Shown here piece by piece: positions 8,536-17,637 of a stretch of DNA of 64,000 bases. The notes beneath the pieces were generated by a model. The model was not told the origin of the DNA. It was given only the letters and a program-made list of their open reading frames with translations, and did not search any database. The stretch is from CALFMR01 sp035550595. Lineage in GTDB: Bacteria; Acidobacteriota; Vicinamibacteria; Vicinamibacterales; SCN-69-37. Numbering within the stretch: position 1 is the stretch's first letter; every line of letters begins with the position of its first letter. Both the position numbers and the translations under genes were made by a program. The stretch lies in the NCBI GenBank assembly GCA_035550595.1, contig DASZOV010000158.1:26191-90190 (forward strand). The letters run 5' to 3'.

Positions 8536-8709
8536 GGCAGGCGACAAAGGCAAAGGGCAGAATTAAAGAAGATGACACCGCGAGCCCCCGAGCGGAGCGA
8601 GGGCGGCGAAGCGCCGTAGCGTTGGGGGTGGGGCCCCAACGCACTGCAAAAAAGATGACTGGCCCTGCCGCCCAGACCTCGACGCAACGAAGAGAGCTGA
8701 CAGGCCCCT
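8536..8709. terminator. Convergent gap with GC hairpin (8619-8642)
   Basis: Between the convergent marR and polygalacturonase genes, GCGTTGGGG (8619-8627) and CCCCAACGC (8634-8642) form a 9 bp stem with a six-base loop. There is no T tract in the plus direction. It may stop both transcripts, or be part of a dispersed GC-rich repeat. No gene is seen in the gap. Confidence 0.45.
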
Positions 8710-10128
8710 CTATCCCCGCCCCGTCCGCGGCACCCCATTCACCCGCACGTTGGTGAACGTCAGATCCCGCACGCCCTGCAGGACGTCCGGCTCCGCAACG
8801 CCGTCGAACGTGCAGTCGATGATCCGCACGTCGGTGATGGGCGATCGGTCGTAGCCGCGCAGCAGCAACGCGTAGCGGCTCTTGCGGCTCGTGACGTCGC
8901 GGACTTCGATGTCGCGGACGACGGGCGTGTAGGGTCCTGCGTCGCCCTCTTCATAGAAGAAGTCCGCCGCGACGACGGCCTCGGCGACCTGGCCGACGGT
9001 GATGTCGCGCAGGTAGACGTGCTCGATCGTTCCGCCGCGCACCGAGTTCGTCTTGAGGCGCAGCACGCGGTCGAGCCGCGGGCTGTCCATGCGACAGCGT
9101 TCGGCGTAGATGTTCCGCGCGCCGCCCGAGATCTCGCTGCCGATCGTCACGCCGCCGTGTCCGTCCTTCATCACGCAGTCGCGGATGACGATGTCCTCCA
9201 CCGGCGTGTGCAGCCGCCGGCCGTCGTCGTTGCGGCCCGACTTGATCGCGATGCAGTCGTCGCCCGTGTCGAACGTGCAGCGGTCGATGAGGACGCCGCG
9301 GCACGACTCCGGATCGCAGCCGTCGTTGTTCGGGCCATGACTCGAGATGGTCACGCCGCGCACGATGACGTTCGTCGAGAGCACCGGGTGGATTTCCCAC
9401 ATCGGCGAGTTGACGATCGTGACGTCTTCGATGAGGACGTTGCGGCAGCGGTACGGCTGGATGAAGTTCGGTCGCAGGTAATGGCCCTCACCGAAGACGC
9501 GTTCGGCAACGGGCACGCCGCGGACGGACATCTGCTGCAGCCGCGCCCGGTCGTCGGCGCCGGCTGGTGCGCCGGGCGCGCGTCCCGCGTTCTTCCATGG
9601 CCACCAGTGCTCCGCGTCCGCCTGCCCATCGAGCGTGCCGTGCCCGGTGACGGCGACGTTCTCGGCGTCGATTGCGTAGATGAACGGCGAGTAGTTCATC
9701 AGCTCCACGCCCTCGAACCGCGTGAAGACGGCCGGCAGGTACGCGCGCGGATCCTGCACGAACTTCAGCGTCGCGCCGTCCTCGAGATGGAGATCGACGC
9801 GGCTCGCGAGGTGGATCGCGCCCGTCAGGAACGTGCCCGTCGGCACGACGACGTGTCCACCGCCGGCCGACGAACAGGCCTGGATGGCACGCGCAATCGC
9901 CGTCGTCGCGTCCGCGCGTCCATCAGCGACGGCGCCGTACTCGGTGATGTCGAAGCGCCGATCCGGGAAGATGGGCGGGCGGATATTCTCGAGAATCGCG
10001 TCGATCGCGCCCCACCCCGCAGCGGAACGCGGCGCCGTCTGACTCGCGAACGCGCGACCGCGCCCCACGAGCGCGACACCGGCCGCCGACGCGGCGGCCA
10101 CGAGAAACGTCCGGCGATCGACAGGCAT
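8710..10128 (-). CDS. Secreted polygalacturonase-type glycoside hydrolase family 28
   Basis: I chose ATG at 10128, which starts a twin-arginine-like signal (DRRTFLVAAASAAG); the product has 472 residues. The GH28 parallel beta-helix signature is complete: NNDGCDPES near 266, DTGDDCIAIKSG near 285-296 with the catalytic Asp pair, GHGGVTIGSE near 322, and RLKT near 355. The enzyme would hydrolyse galacturonan or related pectic chains outside the cytoplasm. It is divergent to a DoxX gene and convergent with marR. The open frame continues 125 codons upstream of this ATG, but that part has no family resemblance. Confidence 0.92.
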   Translation of the reverse strand: MPVDRRTFLVAAASAAGVALVGRGRAFASQTAPRSAAGWGAIDAILENIRPPIFPDRRFDITEYGAVADGRADATTAIARAIQACSSAGGGHVVVPTGTFLTGAIHLASRVDLHLEDGATLKFVQDPRAYLPAVFTRFEGVELMNYSPFIYAIDAENVAVTGHGTLDGQADAEHWWPWKNAGRAPGAPAGADDRARLQQMSVRGVPVAERVFGEGHYLRPNFIQPYRCRNVLIEDVTIVNSPMWEIHPVLSTNVIVRGVTISSHGPNNDGCDPESCRGVLIDRCTFDTGDDCIAIKSGRNDDGRRLHTPVEDIVIRDCVMKDGHGGVTIGSEISGGARNIYAERCRMDSPRLDRVLRLKTNSVRGGTIEHVYLRDITVGQVAEAVVAADFFYEEGDAGPYTPVVRDIEVRDVTSRKSRYALLLRGYDRSPITDVRIIDCTFDGVAEPDVLQGVRDLTFTNVRVNGVPRTGRG

Positions 10129-10170
10129 CGACGCGCCGATGATACGTCGAACCGCGGCGGCGCTGAGACG

Positions 10171-10200
10171 TGGCGTGGCGCGGCGCGGCGCGGCGCGGCG
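10171..10200. repeat. Six-copy 5 bp tandem repeat
   Basis: Six consecutive (T/C)GGCG units lie between the divergent polygalacturonase and DoxX starts. Such a pure short repeat is prone to slippage; its function is unknown. Confidence 0.8.
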
Positions 10201-10233
10201 CATTCTGGTGGGGCAGTGCTGGTGAACGCCCGA

Positions 10234-10239
10234 TATAAT
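10234..10239 (+). promoter_or_regulatory. -10 box of doxX, leaderless geometry
   Basis: A perfect TATAAT ends six bases before the DoxX ATG (10246). No Shine-Dalgarno fits between them, so the transcript would start at or next to the start codon. No clear -35 box. Confidence 0.55.
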
Positions 10240-10245
10240 CCGGTC

Positions 10246-10641
10246 ATGTCTCGTCACTGGTCGTCGTACTTCCTCAGCCTGCTGCGGATCGTCGCGGCGG
10301 CGTCGTTCATGACGCACGGCACGCAGAAGCTTTTCGGCATGCCGCCGATGGGTGGCGGGATGACGATCCCGCTGATGTCGCAATTCGGTGTGGCCGGCAT
10401 CCTCGAGACGTTCGGTGGACTGCTGCTGCTCGTGGGCCTGTTCAGCCGGCCGGTCGCGTTCATCCTGGCTGGCGAAATGGCGTTCGCCTTTTTCCAGGCG
10501 CACTTTCCGCGCGCGTTCCTGCCCATCGTCAACGGCGGCGAACCGGCCGTGCTCTACTGCTTCATCTGGCTGTACGTCTTCGCCGCGGGCCCCGGCCCGT
10601 TGAGCCTCGACGCGCTGTTCGGACGCGGCAAACGACGATAG
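10246..10641 (+). CDS. DoxX-family membrane protein
   Basis: A 131-residue protein with four predicted hydrophobic helices (about 8-25, 46-66, 70-86, 100-118) and the DoxX pattern SLLRIVAAASFMTHGTQKLFG followed by MSQFGVAGILETFGGLLLLVGLFSRPVA. DoxX proteins are small inner-membrane proteins linked to redox or thiol stress, with no firmly assigned reaction in this subgroup. It has its own promoter and stands apart from the SGNH lipoprotein gene 56 bases downstream. Confidence 0.9.
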   Translation: MSRHWSSYFLSLLRIVAAASFMTHGTQKLFGMPPMGGGMTIPLMSQFGVAGILETFGGLLLLVGLFSRPVAFILAGEMAFAFFQAHFPRAFLPIVNGGEPAVLYCFIWLYVFAAGPGPLSLDALFGRGKRR

Positions 10642-10697
10642 ATTTTCGCTGACGAGCCGATAAGATCCGAAGACGCGGCCTGCGCGTTTTCACTCTT

Positions 10698-11588
10698 ATG
10701 AAGTTGCTCGTTTTTTCCGTTTTCGCCGTCCTCACCCTGTCGGCCTGCGACCAGTTGAACTCGTCGCCGACCGAACCGGCTGGTCCGCTGCAGGGCAGTT
10801 CGGTCAGCTACACCGCCATCGGCGCGAGCGACGCGGCCGGCGTCGGCAGCAGCGCGCCGTGCGTGCCGTTCACGCCGTGTTCCAACGGCATGGGCTACGT
10901 GCCCGATCTCGTCCGCAGTTTCCAGGGCGCCGGCAAACAGGTGACGCTCCTGAACCTCGGTGTGCCGGGCACGGTCCTGAACAAGGAGATCCAGGACCTC
11001 GGCAACTCCCTTGATTCCGGGTCGTCCGGGTTCCCCGGGATCGAAGGCAGCATTCCGTCGAACTTCGTCGACAACCAGGCGCCGCTCGTCGCAAAGGACT
11101 CGACGCTCGTCACGGTCTTCGCCGGCGGCAACGACGCGAACATCATCGGCCGCGCGCTCGAGGCGGGCCTGGGCGGCAGCGATCCACAGACGTACGTGAC
11201 GAAGCTCATCGCCGACTTCGGCCGCGACGCCAAGGCGCTCGTCGCAACCGTCCAGAGTCGCGCGCCGCAGGCGCGCATCGTCGTGTTGAACCTGCCGAAC
11301 CTGGCCGCGCTGCCGTACGCGGCCGGCTACTCGCGGAGCGACAAGGCGGCGCTCCAGGAAATTGCGGTCGGCCTGTCGGCGCAGTTGAACGCGCTCACGT
11401 CGACCGGCGCGCTCGTCATCGACGTGATGTGCGACGCGGCGTTCTATCAGCCCAGCCTGTTCTCGTCGGACGGCTTCCATCCGAACGATGCCGGGTACGC
11501 GCGCATGGCGTCGGTCATCTATCCGGTCGCGTCCGCGGGCATCGCCCCGGTGCCGCAGGCGAGCTGCGCGCAGATGCACGTCTATTGA
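10698..11588 (+). CDS. SGNH-hydrolase lipoprotein
   Basis: A 296-residue protein. The signal peptide ends in the lipobox LSAC with Cys17 as lipid site. SGNH blocks follow: AIGASDAAG with Ser44 (block I, GAS variant), NLGVPGTVL (block II), VFAGGNDAN (block III with the Gly-x-Asn-Asp core) and SSDGFHPNDAGY (block V, Asp-x-x-His). It should be a surface or periplasmic esterase/lipase-like enzyme. Only four bases separate its stop from the acetyltransferase gene, so they are likely co-transcribed. Confidence 0.88.
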   Translation: MKLLVFSVFAVLTLSACDQLNSSPTEPAGPLQGSSVSYTAIGASDAAGVGSSAPCVPFTPCSNGMGYVPDLVRSFQGAGKQVTLLNLGVPGTVLNKEIQDLGNSLDSGSSGFPGIEGSIPSNFVDNQAPLVAKDSTLVTVFAGGNDANIIGRALEAGLGGSDPQTYVTKLIADFGRDAKALVATVQSRAPQARIVVLNLPNLAALPYAAGYSRSDKAALQEIAVGLSAQLNALTSTGALVIDVMCDAAFYQPSLFSSDGFHPNDAGYARMASVIYPVASAGIAPVPQASCAQMHVY

Positions 11589-11592
11589 CGTC

Positions 11593-12087
11593 ATGGCCGG
11601 CGACGCGATCCGCATCGAACCGGCGACCGAGCGCGACGTGCCCGTCGTGCTGTCGCTCATTCGCGCGCTCGCCGACTACGAAAAGCTGAGCGATGCCGTC
11701 ATCGCGACCGAGGACGATCTGCGCCGGTCGCTCTTCGGCGACGGCGCCCGCGCGCACGTCGTGATCGCGTACCTCGGCGACACGGCGGCGGGCTTCGCCG
11801 TCTGGTTCCACAACTACTCGACGTTCCTCGGCAAGGCCGGCGTGTACCTCGAAGATCTCTTCGTGCGCCCCGAATATCGCCGGCGCGGCATCGGCCGGCG
11901 GCTCCTGGTGCATCTGGCGCGGCTGGCCGTCGATCGTGAGTGCGGCCGCATGGAATGGTCGGTGCTCGGCTGGAACGAGACCGCCATTCGCCTGTATCGA
12001 TCGGTCGGCGCTCGTCCGATGCACGAGTGGACGGTCTTCCGCCTGACCGACGACGCGCTCGCGCGGCTGGCGGATGAGATGGACTGA
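11593..12087 (+). CDS. GNAT acetyltransferase, diamine/thialysine type
   Basis: ATG at 11593 follows the previous stop by four bases; 164 residues. The acetyl-CoA site is LEDLFVRPEYRRRGIGRRLL (R/Q-x-x-G-x-G/A motif). Flanking features, LIRALADYEKL near the N-terminus and VLGWNETAIRLYRSVGA near the end, match the spermidine/thialysine N-acetyltransferase subgroup. It probably N-acetylates a small amine in the cytoplasm; the exact amine is unknown. It is convergent with the M16 peptidase across a composite repeat. Confidence 0.88.
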   Translation: MAGDAIRIEPATERDVPVVLSLIRALADYEKLSDAVIATEDDLRRSLFGDGARAHVVIAYLGDTAAGFAVWFHNYSTFLGKAGVYLEDLFVRPEYRRRGIGRRLLVHLARLAVDRECGRMEWSVLGWNETAIRLYRSVGARPMHEWTVFRLTDDALARLADEMD

Positions 12088-12096
12088 GCGCTCGAC

Positions 12097-12151
12097 AACT
12101 TCGAATTTCGAACTTCGAACTTCGAACAGAGGGGGCGCCTTCGGCGCGTCT
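12097..12151. repeat. Composite intergenic repeat, copy 1
   Basis: Heptamer run of GAACTTC/TTCGAA type (12097-12127), then hairpin GCGCC-TTC-GGCGC (12135-12147). Read on the minus strand the hairpin begins just after the M16 stop codon, where it could act as a terminator. Confidence 0.8.
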
Positions 12152-12153
12152 CT

Positions 12154-15036
12154 TCAGTTTGCGCCGCTCGCCGCGGGTGCGCTCGTCAACGCCGGGAACA
12201 GCTTCACCTGGACGAAGTTGCTCGTGTCCAGATACTGGCGCGCGGCGTCCTGGATCATCGTCGCGTCGATCTTTTTGTAGAAGTCCGCGAGGCCGAACAG
12301 GTCCCGCAGCCCCTCGCCGTACTCGTACCGCGCCGCGATCTCCCGCAGGAAGAATCCGTTCTCCCGCGCGCTCGTCTCGTAGTCGCGCAGGAACGTCTCG
12401 CGGACGTCGGTGACAGCGCTGGCCGACGGTCCGTTCGTCTTCATGGCTTCGATCTCCTGGAACACGCGCGTGACGAGGGCGTTCGTGCGGTCCGGGCTCG
12501 ATCCGAACGCGATCGAGACCGTGTAGCGTTCGATGGGAATCTTCCCGTAGCCGGCCGAGACGCTGACGTTGTACGTGCCGCCGAGATCTTCGCGGAGCGT
12601 CTCGCGCAGTCGCGACTCGAGCGCCATGGCCATGGCTCGGATCGCAACGCGATGCGCCTGGTCGTACTGGAACGGCCCGTGGAACACGATCGCCGTGCGG
12701 CTCTTCGGCTCGATGCCCTTCCGCACCTCGCGCATGACGACGCCGTCGGCCGCATGCACGCCGACGTCCTTCCACGTCTCGTCGCCGTGCGTCGACGGCA
12801 GCGACGCCACGTAGCGTTCGACGAACGGCCGGAGCGCGGCCGGATCGAACGCGCCGACGAACACGAACGTGAACCGGCTGGCGTCGCTGAACCGCGCGCG
12901 GTAGAACGTCATCGACTTCTGCAGATCCATCTGATCGATCCGCTCGGGCGTCATCGGCTGCATGCGCGGATGGTCGCGCCAGAGCGCGGAGGTGAGCGCC
13001 TCGTTGAACGCGAAGTCCGGCTGCGCGCTCTGGTTGGCGAGCGCCGCCCGCGTCTGCGATTGCAGGACGCCGAAGATGGCCGGATCCGCTCGCGGCGCCG
13101 TGAACCGCAGGTAGAGGAGCTGGAACATCGTCTCCAGATCTTTCGGCGACGCCCCACCGCTCAGGCCCTCGTCCACGTCCCCGATGTACGGCGAGGCGGA
13201 CGCGGCCTTGCCCGTCAACACCTTCTGCAGATCGATCGCGCTGAACGTCCCGACGCCGCCGGCGGCGACGACGCTCGCGGCTGTGCTGGCTGGAATGTAG
13301 TCCGCGTCGCTCGCAAGCGACGTCCCGCCGAGGCTGAACGCGCGGAACAGCACTTCGTCCTGCTTGAACGTCGTCGGCTTGAGGATGACCCTGGCGCCGT
13401 TCGACAGCGTCCATTCCGTGACGCCGTACTCCGGCTCGGTCTTCGTCGAGACGATCGAGCCCGGAGTGGGCGCGGATGCCAGGAGCGGCTGTGACGTCAC
13501 TGTGTCCGTGTAGGCGGTCAGCGTCTTGTTCACGACGCCGGTCATGACCGCCGCCAACTGCGCCTCGGTGGGCATCGTCACGCCGGACTTCTCGGGCGCG
13601 CTCACGAGGACGACGCGGTTGCCGTCGGGCGCCCAGGTCTTGGCGAGCGCGTTGACGTCGGCGAGCGTGATGCCCGGCAGGAAGCGCTGATAGAGCGCGT
13701 TCTCGTACACGATGCCCGGGATCGGTTCGCCCGTGCTGAAGTTGCGGATGTACTCCGCCGCCAGATCGGCCGAGTCCTCGTCGTCGCGTTGCGCCACGGC
13801 GCGTTCGAGACTGCGCGCGACGTCGGCCTTGATGCGATCGAGCTCGGTCTGGGTGAAGCCGAACCGTGCGACGCGCTCGGACTCGGTGAAGATCGCGTCC
13901 AGGCCGGCGACGGCGCCGCCGTCCGGAACCACGGCGCTCAACGTCGTCGCGTCCGCCGTGCGCACGAGCGAACCTTGTCCAACGCTCGCGCCGAGGAACG
14001 GCGCGTTTGGTTTCTGCGCGATCTCACCGAGGCGCGCGTTGAGCATCGCCGAATATAGGCCCTCGACGATTTGTCGGCGGTAGGCGCCCACCGTCGATTG
14101 ATCGCGGGCCGGCCCGAGGTGATAGACCGACACGCTCGTCGTCCGCGCCTCGGGATCGCTGGCGATGGCGTAAGACGTCCCCGCGTGATCGGGCACGTCG
14201 TATTTCGGCCGCGGCCGTTCGTTCGGTGGATTGGTCAGCGCGCCGAAGTGCGCGCGGATCTGCCGTTCCATTGCCGCCGGGTCGAAGTCGCCGACGGCAA
14301 CGACGGCCATGAGGTCCGGGCGGTACCAATCCTTGTAGAACTGCACCAGCCGCTCGGGTGGGAAGTGCTGGACGATGTCCATCTGGCCGATGGGCAGCCG
14401 ATTCGCGTAGCGCGAGCCCTGGAGCAGGACGGGGAACTGCTTGTCCTGCAGCCGCGCGCCCGCGCCGCGGCCGAGCCGCCATTCCTCGGTGATGACGCCG
14501 CGCTCCTTGTCGATCTCCACGGGATCGAACGTCACCGCGTGCGCCCAGTCCTCGAGGATGAGAAGCGACCGGTCGATGACCTCGGCGCGATCGGTCGGGA
14601 TCTGGAGCATGTAGACCGTCTCGTCGAAGCTCGTGAACGCGTTCACGCTCGGCCCGAAGCGCATGCCGATCGACTGCATGAAGTTGATGATGTCGAGCTT
14701 CGGAAAGTGCGCCGTGCCGTTGAACGCCATGTGCTCGACGACGTGTGCGAGTCCCCGCTGGTCATCGTCTTCGAGCACCGAGCCGGCGTTGACGACGAGC
14801 CGCAGCTCGGCGCGCTGTTCGGGCTTGTGATTCACGCGAATGTAGTAGCGCAGGCCGTTCGGCAGCGTGCCGGTCGTGATGCGGGTATCGACGGGGATCG
14901 TCGCGTCGAGGGGCGCGGTCGCCGGGTCGGTGGCGACGACCGCGGCCGGCGTGGGCGTCTGGATCGGACGCGCGAACACGTACGCGGTGCTGGCGGCGGC
15001 AAGGCCCAGCGCAAGGGCGAGCGGACGAACGGTCAT
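12154..15036 (-). CDS. M16-family zinc metallopeptidase (insulinase/PqqL-like)
   Basis: A 960-residue protein with an N-terminal signal segment (MTVRPLALALGLAAAS), so probably periplasmic. The inverted zinc motif HVVEH is near 97-101, in GLAHVVEHMAFNG, with the distant Glu in the ERGVITEEWRLG region. The second half repeats the M16 fold without a zinc site (for example YRARFSDASRFTFVFVGAFDP), giving the usual clam-shell of two halves. Such enzymes degrade small proteins or peptides. RBS GAGGAC precedes the ATG. The neighbouring genes give no clue to the substrate. Confidence 0.93.
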   Translation of the reverse strand: MTVRPLALALGLAAASTAYVFARPIQTPTPAAVVATDPATAPLDATIPVDTRITTGTLPNGLRYYIRVNHKPEQRAELRLVVNAGSVLEDDDQRGLAHVVEHMAFNGTAHFPKLDIINFMQSIGMRFGPSVNAFTSFDETVYMLQIPTDRAEVIDRSLLILEDWAHAVTFDPVEIDKERGVITEEWRLGRGAGARLQDKQFPVLLQGSRYANRLPIGQMDIVQHFPPERLVQFYKDWYRPDLMAVVAVGDFDPAAMERQIRAHFGALTNPPNERPRPKYDVPDHAGTSYAIASDPEARTTSVSVYHLGPARDQSTVGAYRRQIVEGLYSAMLNARLGEIAQKPNAPFLGASVGQGSLVRTADATTLSAVVPDGGAVAGLDAIFTESERVARFGFTQTELDRIKADVARSLERAVAQRDDEDSADLAAEYIRNFSTGEPIPGIVYENALYQRFLPGITLADVNALAKTWAPDGNRVVLVSAPEKSGVTMPTEAQLAAVMTGVVNKTLTAYTDTVTSQPLLASAPTPGSIVSTKTEPEYGVTEWTLSNGARVILKPTTFKQDEVLFRAFSLGGTSLASDADYIPASTAASVVAAGGVGTFSAIDLQKVLTGKAASASPYIGDVDEGLSGGASPKDLETMFQLLYLRFTAPRADPAIFGVLQSQTRAALANQSAQPDFAFNEALTSALWRDHPRMQPMTPERIDQMDLQKSMTFYRARFSDASRFTFVFVGAFDPAALRPFVERYVASLPSTHGDETWKDVGVHAADGVVMREVRKGIEPKSRTAIVFHGPFQYDQAHRVAIRAMAMALESRLRETLREDLGGTYNVSVSAGYGKIPIERYTVSIAFGSSPDRTNALVTRVFQEIEAMKTNGPSASAVTDVRETFLRDYETSARENGFFLREIAARYEYGEGLRDLFGLADFYKKIDATMIQDAARQYLDTSNFVQVKLFPALTSAPAASGAN

Positions 15037-15236
15037 GAACGTGTCCTCGCGGCGTCGGGCGCGCGGACGGGCGCGCGGCGGTTGATCCGGATTATCCGGC
15101 CGCCTGTGATCGCGGTCAATTCACGCGGGCGCGCGATGACGCGTGATGCGACAATGAAGACGCGCTCGCGGATCCCGCGGAGCGAGCGGCGGCGTGTCTC
15201 CCCGGCGCGACTTCGGAACACGCGGCAGGAGGCACC

Positions 15237-15479
15237 ATGGCCAAGTACGGCAAGAAGGCATCTCAGAAGGTCGAACGCGCCATGCACGAGGAGAAGCGCG
15301 GCACGTTGAAGAGCGGGCGATCGGGCAAGAAGGTCACGAGCCGCAAGCAGGCGATTGCCATCGGTCTGTCCGAGGCACGCAAGGCCGGCGCGAAGGTGCC
15401 GAGCCGCGGCGCGTCGAAGCGCGCGGGCTCGTCGACGTCGAAGACGTCGCGGTCGTCGCGCACGTCGCGGAAGAAGTAG
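15237..15479 (+). CDS. Small basic DUF6496-like protein
   Basis: An 80-residue Lys/Arg/Ser-rich protein with AGGAGG five bases before the ATG. The N-terminal MAKYGKKASQKVERAMHEE and central SGKKVTSRKQAIAIGLSEAR are the recognisable DUF6496 pattern. The C-terminal 25 residues are almost only Ser, Arg, Lys and Thr. Function is unknown; the charge suggests nucleic-acid association. Seven bases separate it from the glutaminyl cyclase gene. Confidence 0.85.
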   Translation: MAKYGKKASQKVERAMHEEKRGTLKSGRSGKKVTSRKQAIAIGLSEARKAGAKVPSRGASKRAGSSTSKTSRSSRTSRKK

Positions 15480-15486
15480 ATCGGTC

Positions 15487-16272
15487 GTGCGCGCGGTCCT
15501 GTGGGTGCTCGCGGCCGTCGTCGCCATCGCGGCCAGCGTCGAGGGCCGCGCGCAGCACATCCCCCTCCCGGCTCCCGCCTCTTACGGGTATCGCGTCGTC
15601 GCCAGCCATCCCCACGACTCGAATGCGTTCACCCAAGGGCTCGTCTACCGCGACGGCGTCCTCTACGAGAGCACGGGGCTCCAGGGCCGCTCGTCGCTCC
15701 GGAAGGTCGAGCTCGCGACCGGCCGTGTGCTGCAGGAGCGCCGCGTCGCGTCGGCATACTTCGCCGAGGGGCTGACCGACTGGCGCGGACGGCTCATCCA
15801 GCTCACCTGGCAGTCGAACGTCGCGTTCGTGTACGACCTGGCCACGTTCGCGCCCCTGCGCACGTTTTCGTACGAGGGCGAAGGCTGGGGCCTGACGCAC
15901 GATCGCACGCGGCTCATCATGAGCGACGGCACCGCGGACCTGCGGTTCCTCGATCCGACGACGTTCCGTGAGACGAAGCGCGTCACCGTGCGCGACCGCG
16001 GCGAGCCCGTCAGCGAGCTGAACGAGCTCGAGATGGTGAAAGGCGAGATCTTCGCCAACGTGTGGCAGACCGATCGCATCTGCCGCATCGATCCCGCCAC
16101 GGGTCGCGTCGTCGGATGGATCGATCTCAGCGGGTTGTTGCCGCCGGCCGAACGTGCCGGCGTCGACGTGCTCAACGGCATCGCGTACGACGAGGCGCAC
16201 GATCGCCTGTTCGTCACCGGCAAGCTCTGGCCCGCGCTGTTCGAGATCGCGCTCGAGCGGCGGCTGCGGTGA
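15487..16272 (+). CDS. Glutaminyl-peptide cyclotransferase, plant/bacterial type
   Basis: I chose GTG at 15487, which begins a signal peptide (VRAVLWVLAAVVAIAAS); 261 residues. The protein is a five-bladed propeller type cyclase: SHPHDSNAFTQGLVY, YESTGLQGRSSLRKVEL, FAEGLTDW, GEGWGLTHD, ELNELEMVKGEIFANVWQTDRI and LNGIAYDEAHDRLFVTGKLW are family-diagnostic. It converts N-terminal glutamine of exported peptides to pyroglutamate in the periplasm. The next gene overlaps its stop (GTGA). Confidence 0.92.
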   Translation: MRAVLWVLAAVVAIAASVEGRAQHIPLPAPASYGYRVVASHPHDSNAFTQGLVYRDGVLYESTGLQGRSSLRKVELATGRVLQERRVASAYFAEGLTDWRGRLIQLTWQSNVAFVYDLATFAPLRTFSYEGEGWGLTHDRTRLIMSDGTADLRFLDPTTFRETKRVTVRDRGEPVSELNELEMVKGEIFANVWQTDRICRIDPATGRVVGWIDLSGLLPPAERAGVDVLNGIAYDEAHDRLFVTGKLWPALFEIALERRLR

Positions 16273-16679
16273 GCCAGGACGCCGTGCCTGGCGCTGGAAC
16301 GACCGCCCTTCGCGTCGTCATCGCGATCCTGCTCATCGGCGAGAGCCTGCTGACCGGCACGTGGATCGCGGCGCGGCTGCCCGTGCTCGCTGCGTATCCG
16401 ATCACAGTCGTCGGCCTGGTCGTCGTGCGCGGGCTCGTCGGGGCGTGGCAGTTCGCCGGTGGCTACGTGCTGCTCGTCCGTCGCGGCCATCCCGCCGGCG
16501 CCGAGCTCGCGGCCTGGTCGCTCATCGCGTCGGCCGTGCTGCTCACGATCGAGCTCGGCGCCGAGCTCTCGCCGAGCAGCCTCTTTCCGTCCTATCGTTG
16601 GCCCGTCATCGGCGCGTACTGGGCGTACGCGATCGCCGCGTGGTGGTGGATCCGGCGTCGAGCCGCATCGCCGCGATGA
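16269..16679 (+). CDS. Small four-helix membrane protein, unknown
   Basis: Start GTG at 16269 overlaps the cyclase stop. The 136 residues contain four hydrophobic helices (about 12-30, 36-58, 67-85, 105-128). I recognise no family. The 3' end overlaps the convergent LysR gene by 74 bases. Translational coupling to the cyclase is the only functional hint. Confidence 0.65.
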   Translation: MSQDAVPGAGTTALRVVIAILLIGESLLTGTWIAARLPVLAAYPITVVGLVVVRGLVGAWQFAGGYVLLVRRGHPAGAELAAWSLIASAVLLTIELGAELSPSSLFPSYRWPVIGAYWAYAIAAWWWIRRRAASPR

Positions 16680-17541
16680 AGGCGCTCAGGGCAGCGGGCT
16701 GCTGGCGCCGGCTGGGGTAATACAGAAAGTAGCCGTCGAACGGCGGACACCAATCCTCGAGGACGCGCACGAGCGCGCCGCTCGCCACGAGTGGCGCGAC
16801 GTGCGCGTCGAAGCCGAAGGCGAGTCCTGCGCCGTCGAGCGCCGCGCGGATCAGCAGGTCCGCGCTGTCGACGACGACCGAGCCGCTGACCGCGACCGAC
16901 AGCGCGTGGCCGTTCTTCTCGAACTCCCAGCGGTACAGGCCGGATTGGCCCCGCCGGAAATTGATGCATCGATGGTGCGGCAGATCGCGCGGCGAGAGCG
17001 GTCTCGGGTGCGTCTCGAAGTACCGAGGCGAGGCCACGATCGCGGCACGCTGATCGGCTGAGACGCGCACCGCCACCATGTCGCGCTCGACGTACTCGCC
17101 GAGCTGGATGCCCGCGTCGAAGCCGCCGGCCACGAGATCGACGCGATCGCCGCGCGTCGAGACCTCGACCGTGATGTTCGGGTAGTCCTCGGCGAACCGT
17201 CCGAGCCGCGGTCCCAGCACGAGTGTCGCGGCCATGGGCGAGACCGCGAGCCGCACGTGCCCGGCCGGGCGATCGCGAAAGCCGGTCAGCCGATCCAGCG
17301 CGTCCTGAACGTCCTGGAACGCCGGCTGCAGGCGCGCGAGCAGTTCGCTGCCCGCGCGGGTTGGCGCCACGCTGCGCGTGGTGCGCGCGAGCAGCCGAAC
17401 GCCGAGCCGTTCTTCGAGCCGGCGGATGGCGTGACTGAGCGCGGACGGCGAGACGGCGAGCCGTCTCGCGGCGCGCGTGAAACTGCGTTCTTCGGCCACG
17501 GCGACGAACGCCGAGAGCACGTCGAGATCCCCTGCCGCCAT
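16606..17541 (-). CDS. LysR-family transcriptional regulator
   Basis: A 311-residue protein. The N-terminal winged helix is clear: DLDVLSAFVAVAEERSFTRAARRL, SPSALSHAIRRLEERLGVRLL, RTTRSVAPTRAG. The effector domain follows (VRLAVSPMAATLVLGPRLGRF, FDAGIQLGEYVERDMVAVRV). It belongs to the group regulating divergent oxidoreductase genes. It is divergent to the aldo-keto reductase with 96 bases between, so that gene is the likely target. The last 20 residues (TTTRRSRTPSTRR) come from the overlap with the convergent membrane gene and look non-conserved. Confidence 0.93.
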   Translation of the reverse strand: MAAGDLDVLSAFVAVAEERSFTRAARRLAVSPSALSHAIRRLEERLGVRLLARTTRSVAPTRAGSELLARLQPAFQDVQDALDRLTGFRDRPAGHVRLAVSPMAATLVLGPRLGRFAEDYPNITVEVSTRGDRVDLVAGGFDAGIQLGEYVERDMVAVRVSADQRAAIVASPRYFETHPRPLSPRDLPHHRCINFRRGQSGLYRWEFEKNGHALSVAVSGSVVVDSADLLIRAALDGAGLAFGFDAHVAPLVASGALVRVLEDWCPPFDGYFLYYPSRRQQPAALSAFIAAMRLDAGSTTTRRSRTPSTRR

Positions 17542-17547
17542 TCGTGA

Positions 17548-17553
17548 ATCTTA
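17548..17553 (-). promoter_or_regulatory. -10 box of lysR gene, leaderless geometry
   Basis: TAAGAT on the minus strand ends six bases before the LysR ATG (17541). There is no Shine-Dalgarno between them. Confidence 0.45.
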
Positions 17554-17637
17554 TTCAAAAGCTCTTGCGGCATTTGCCGTCTAGTCGCGACCGACGTGGC
17601 GCGCTACCGTGGGTCATTCACCATGGAAGGACGTGCC

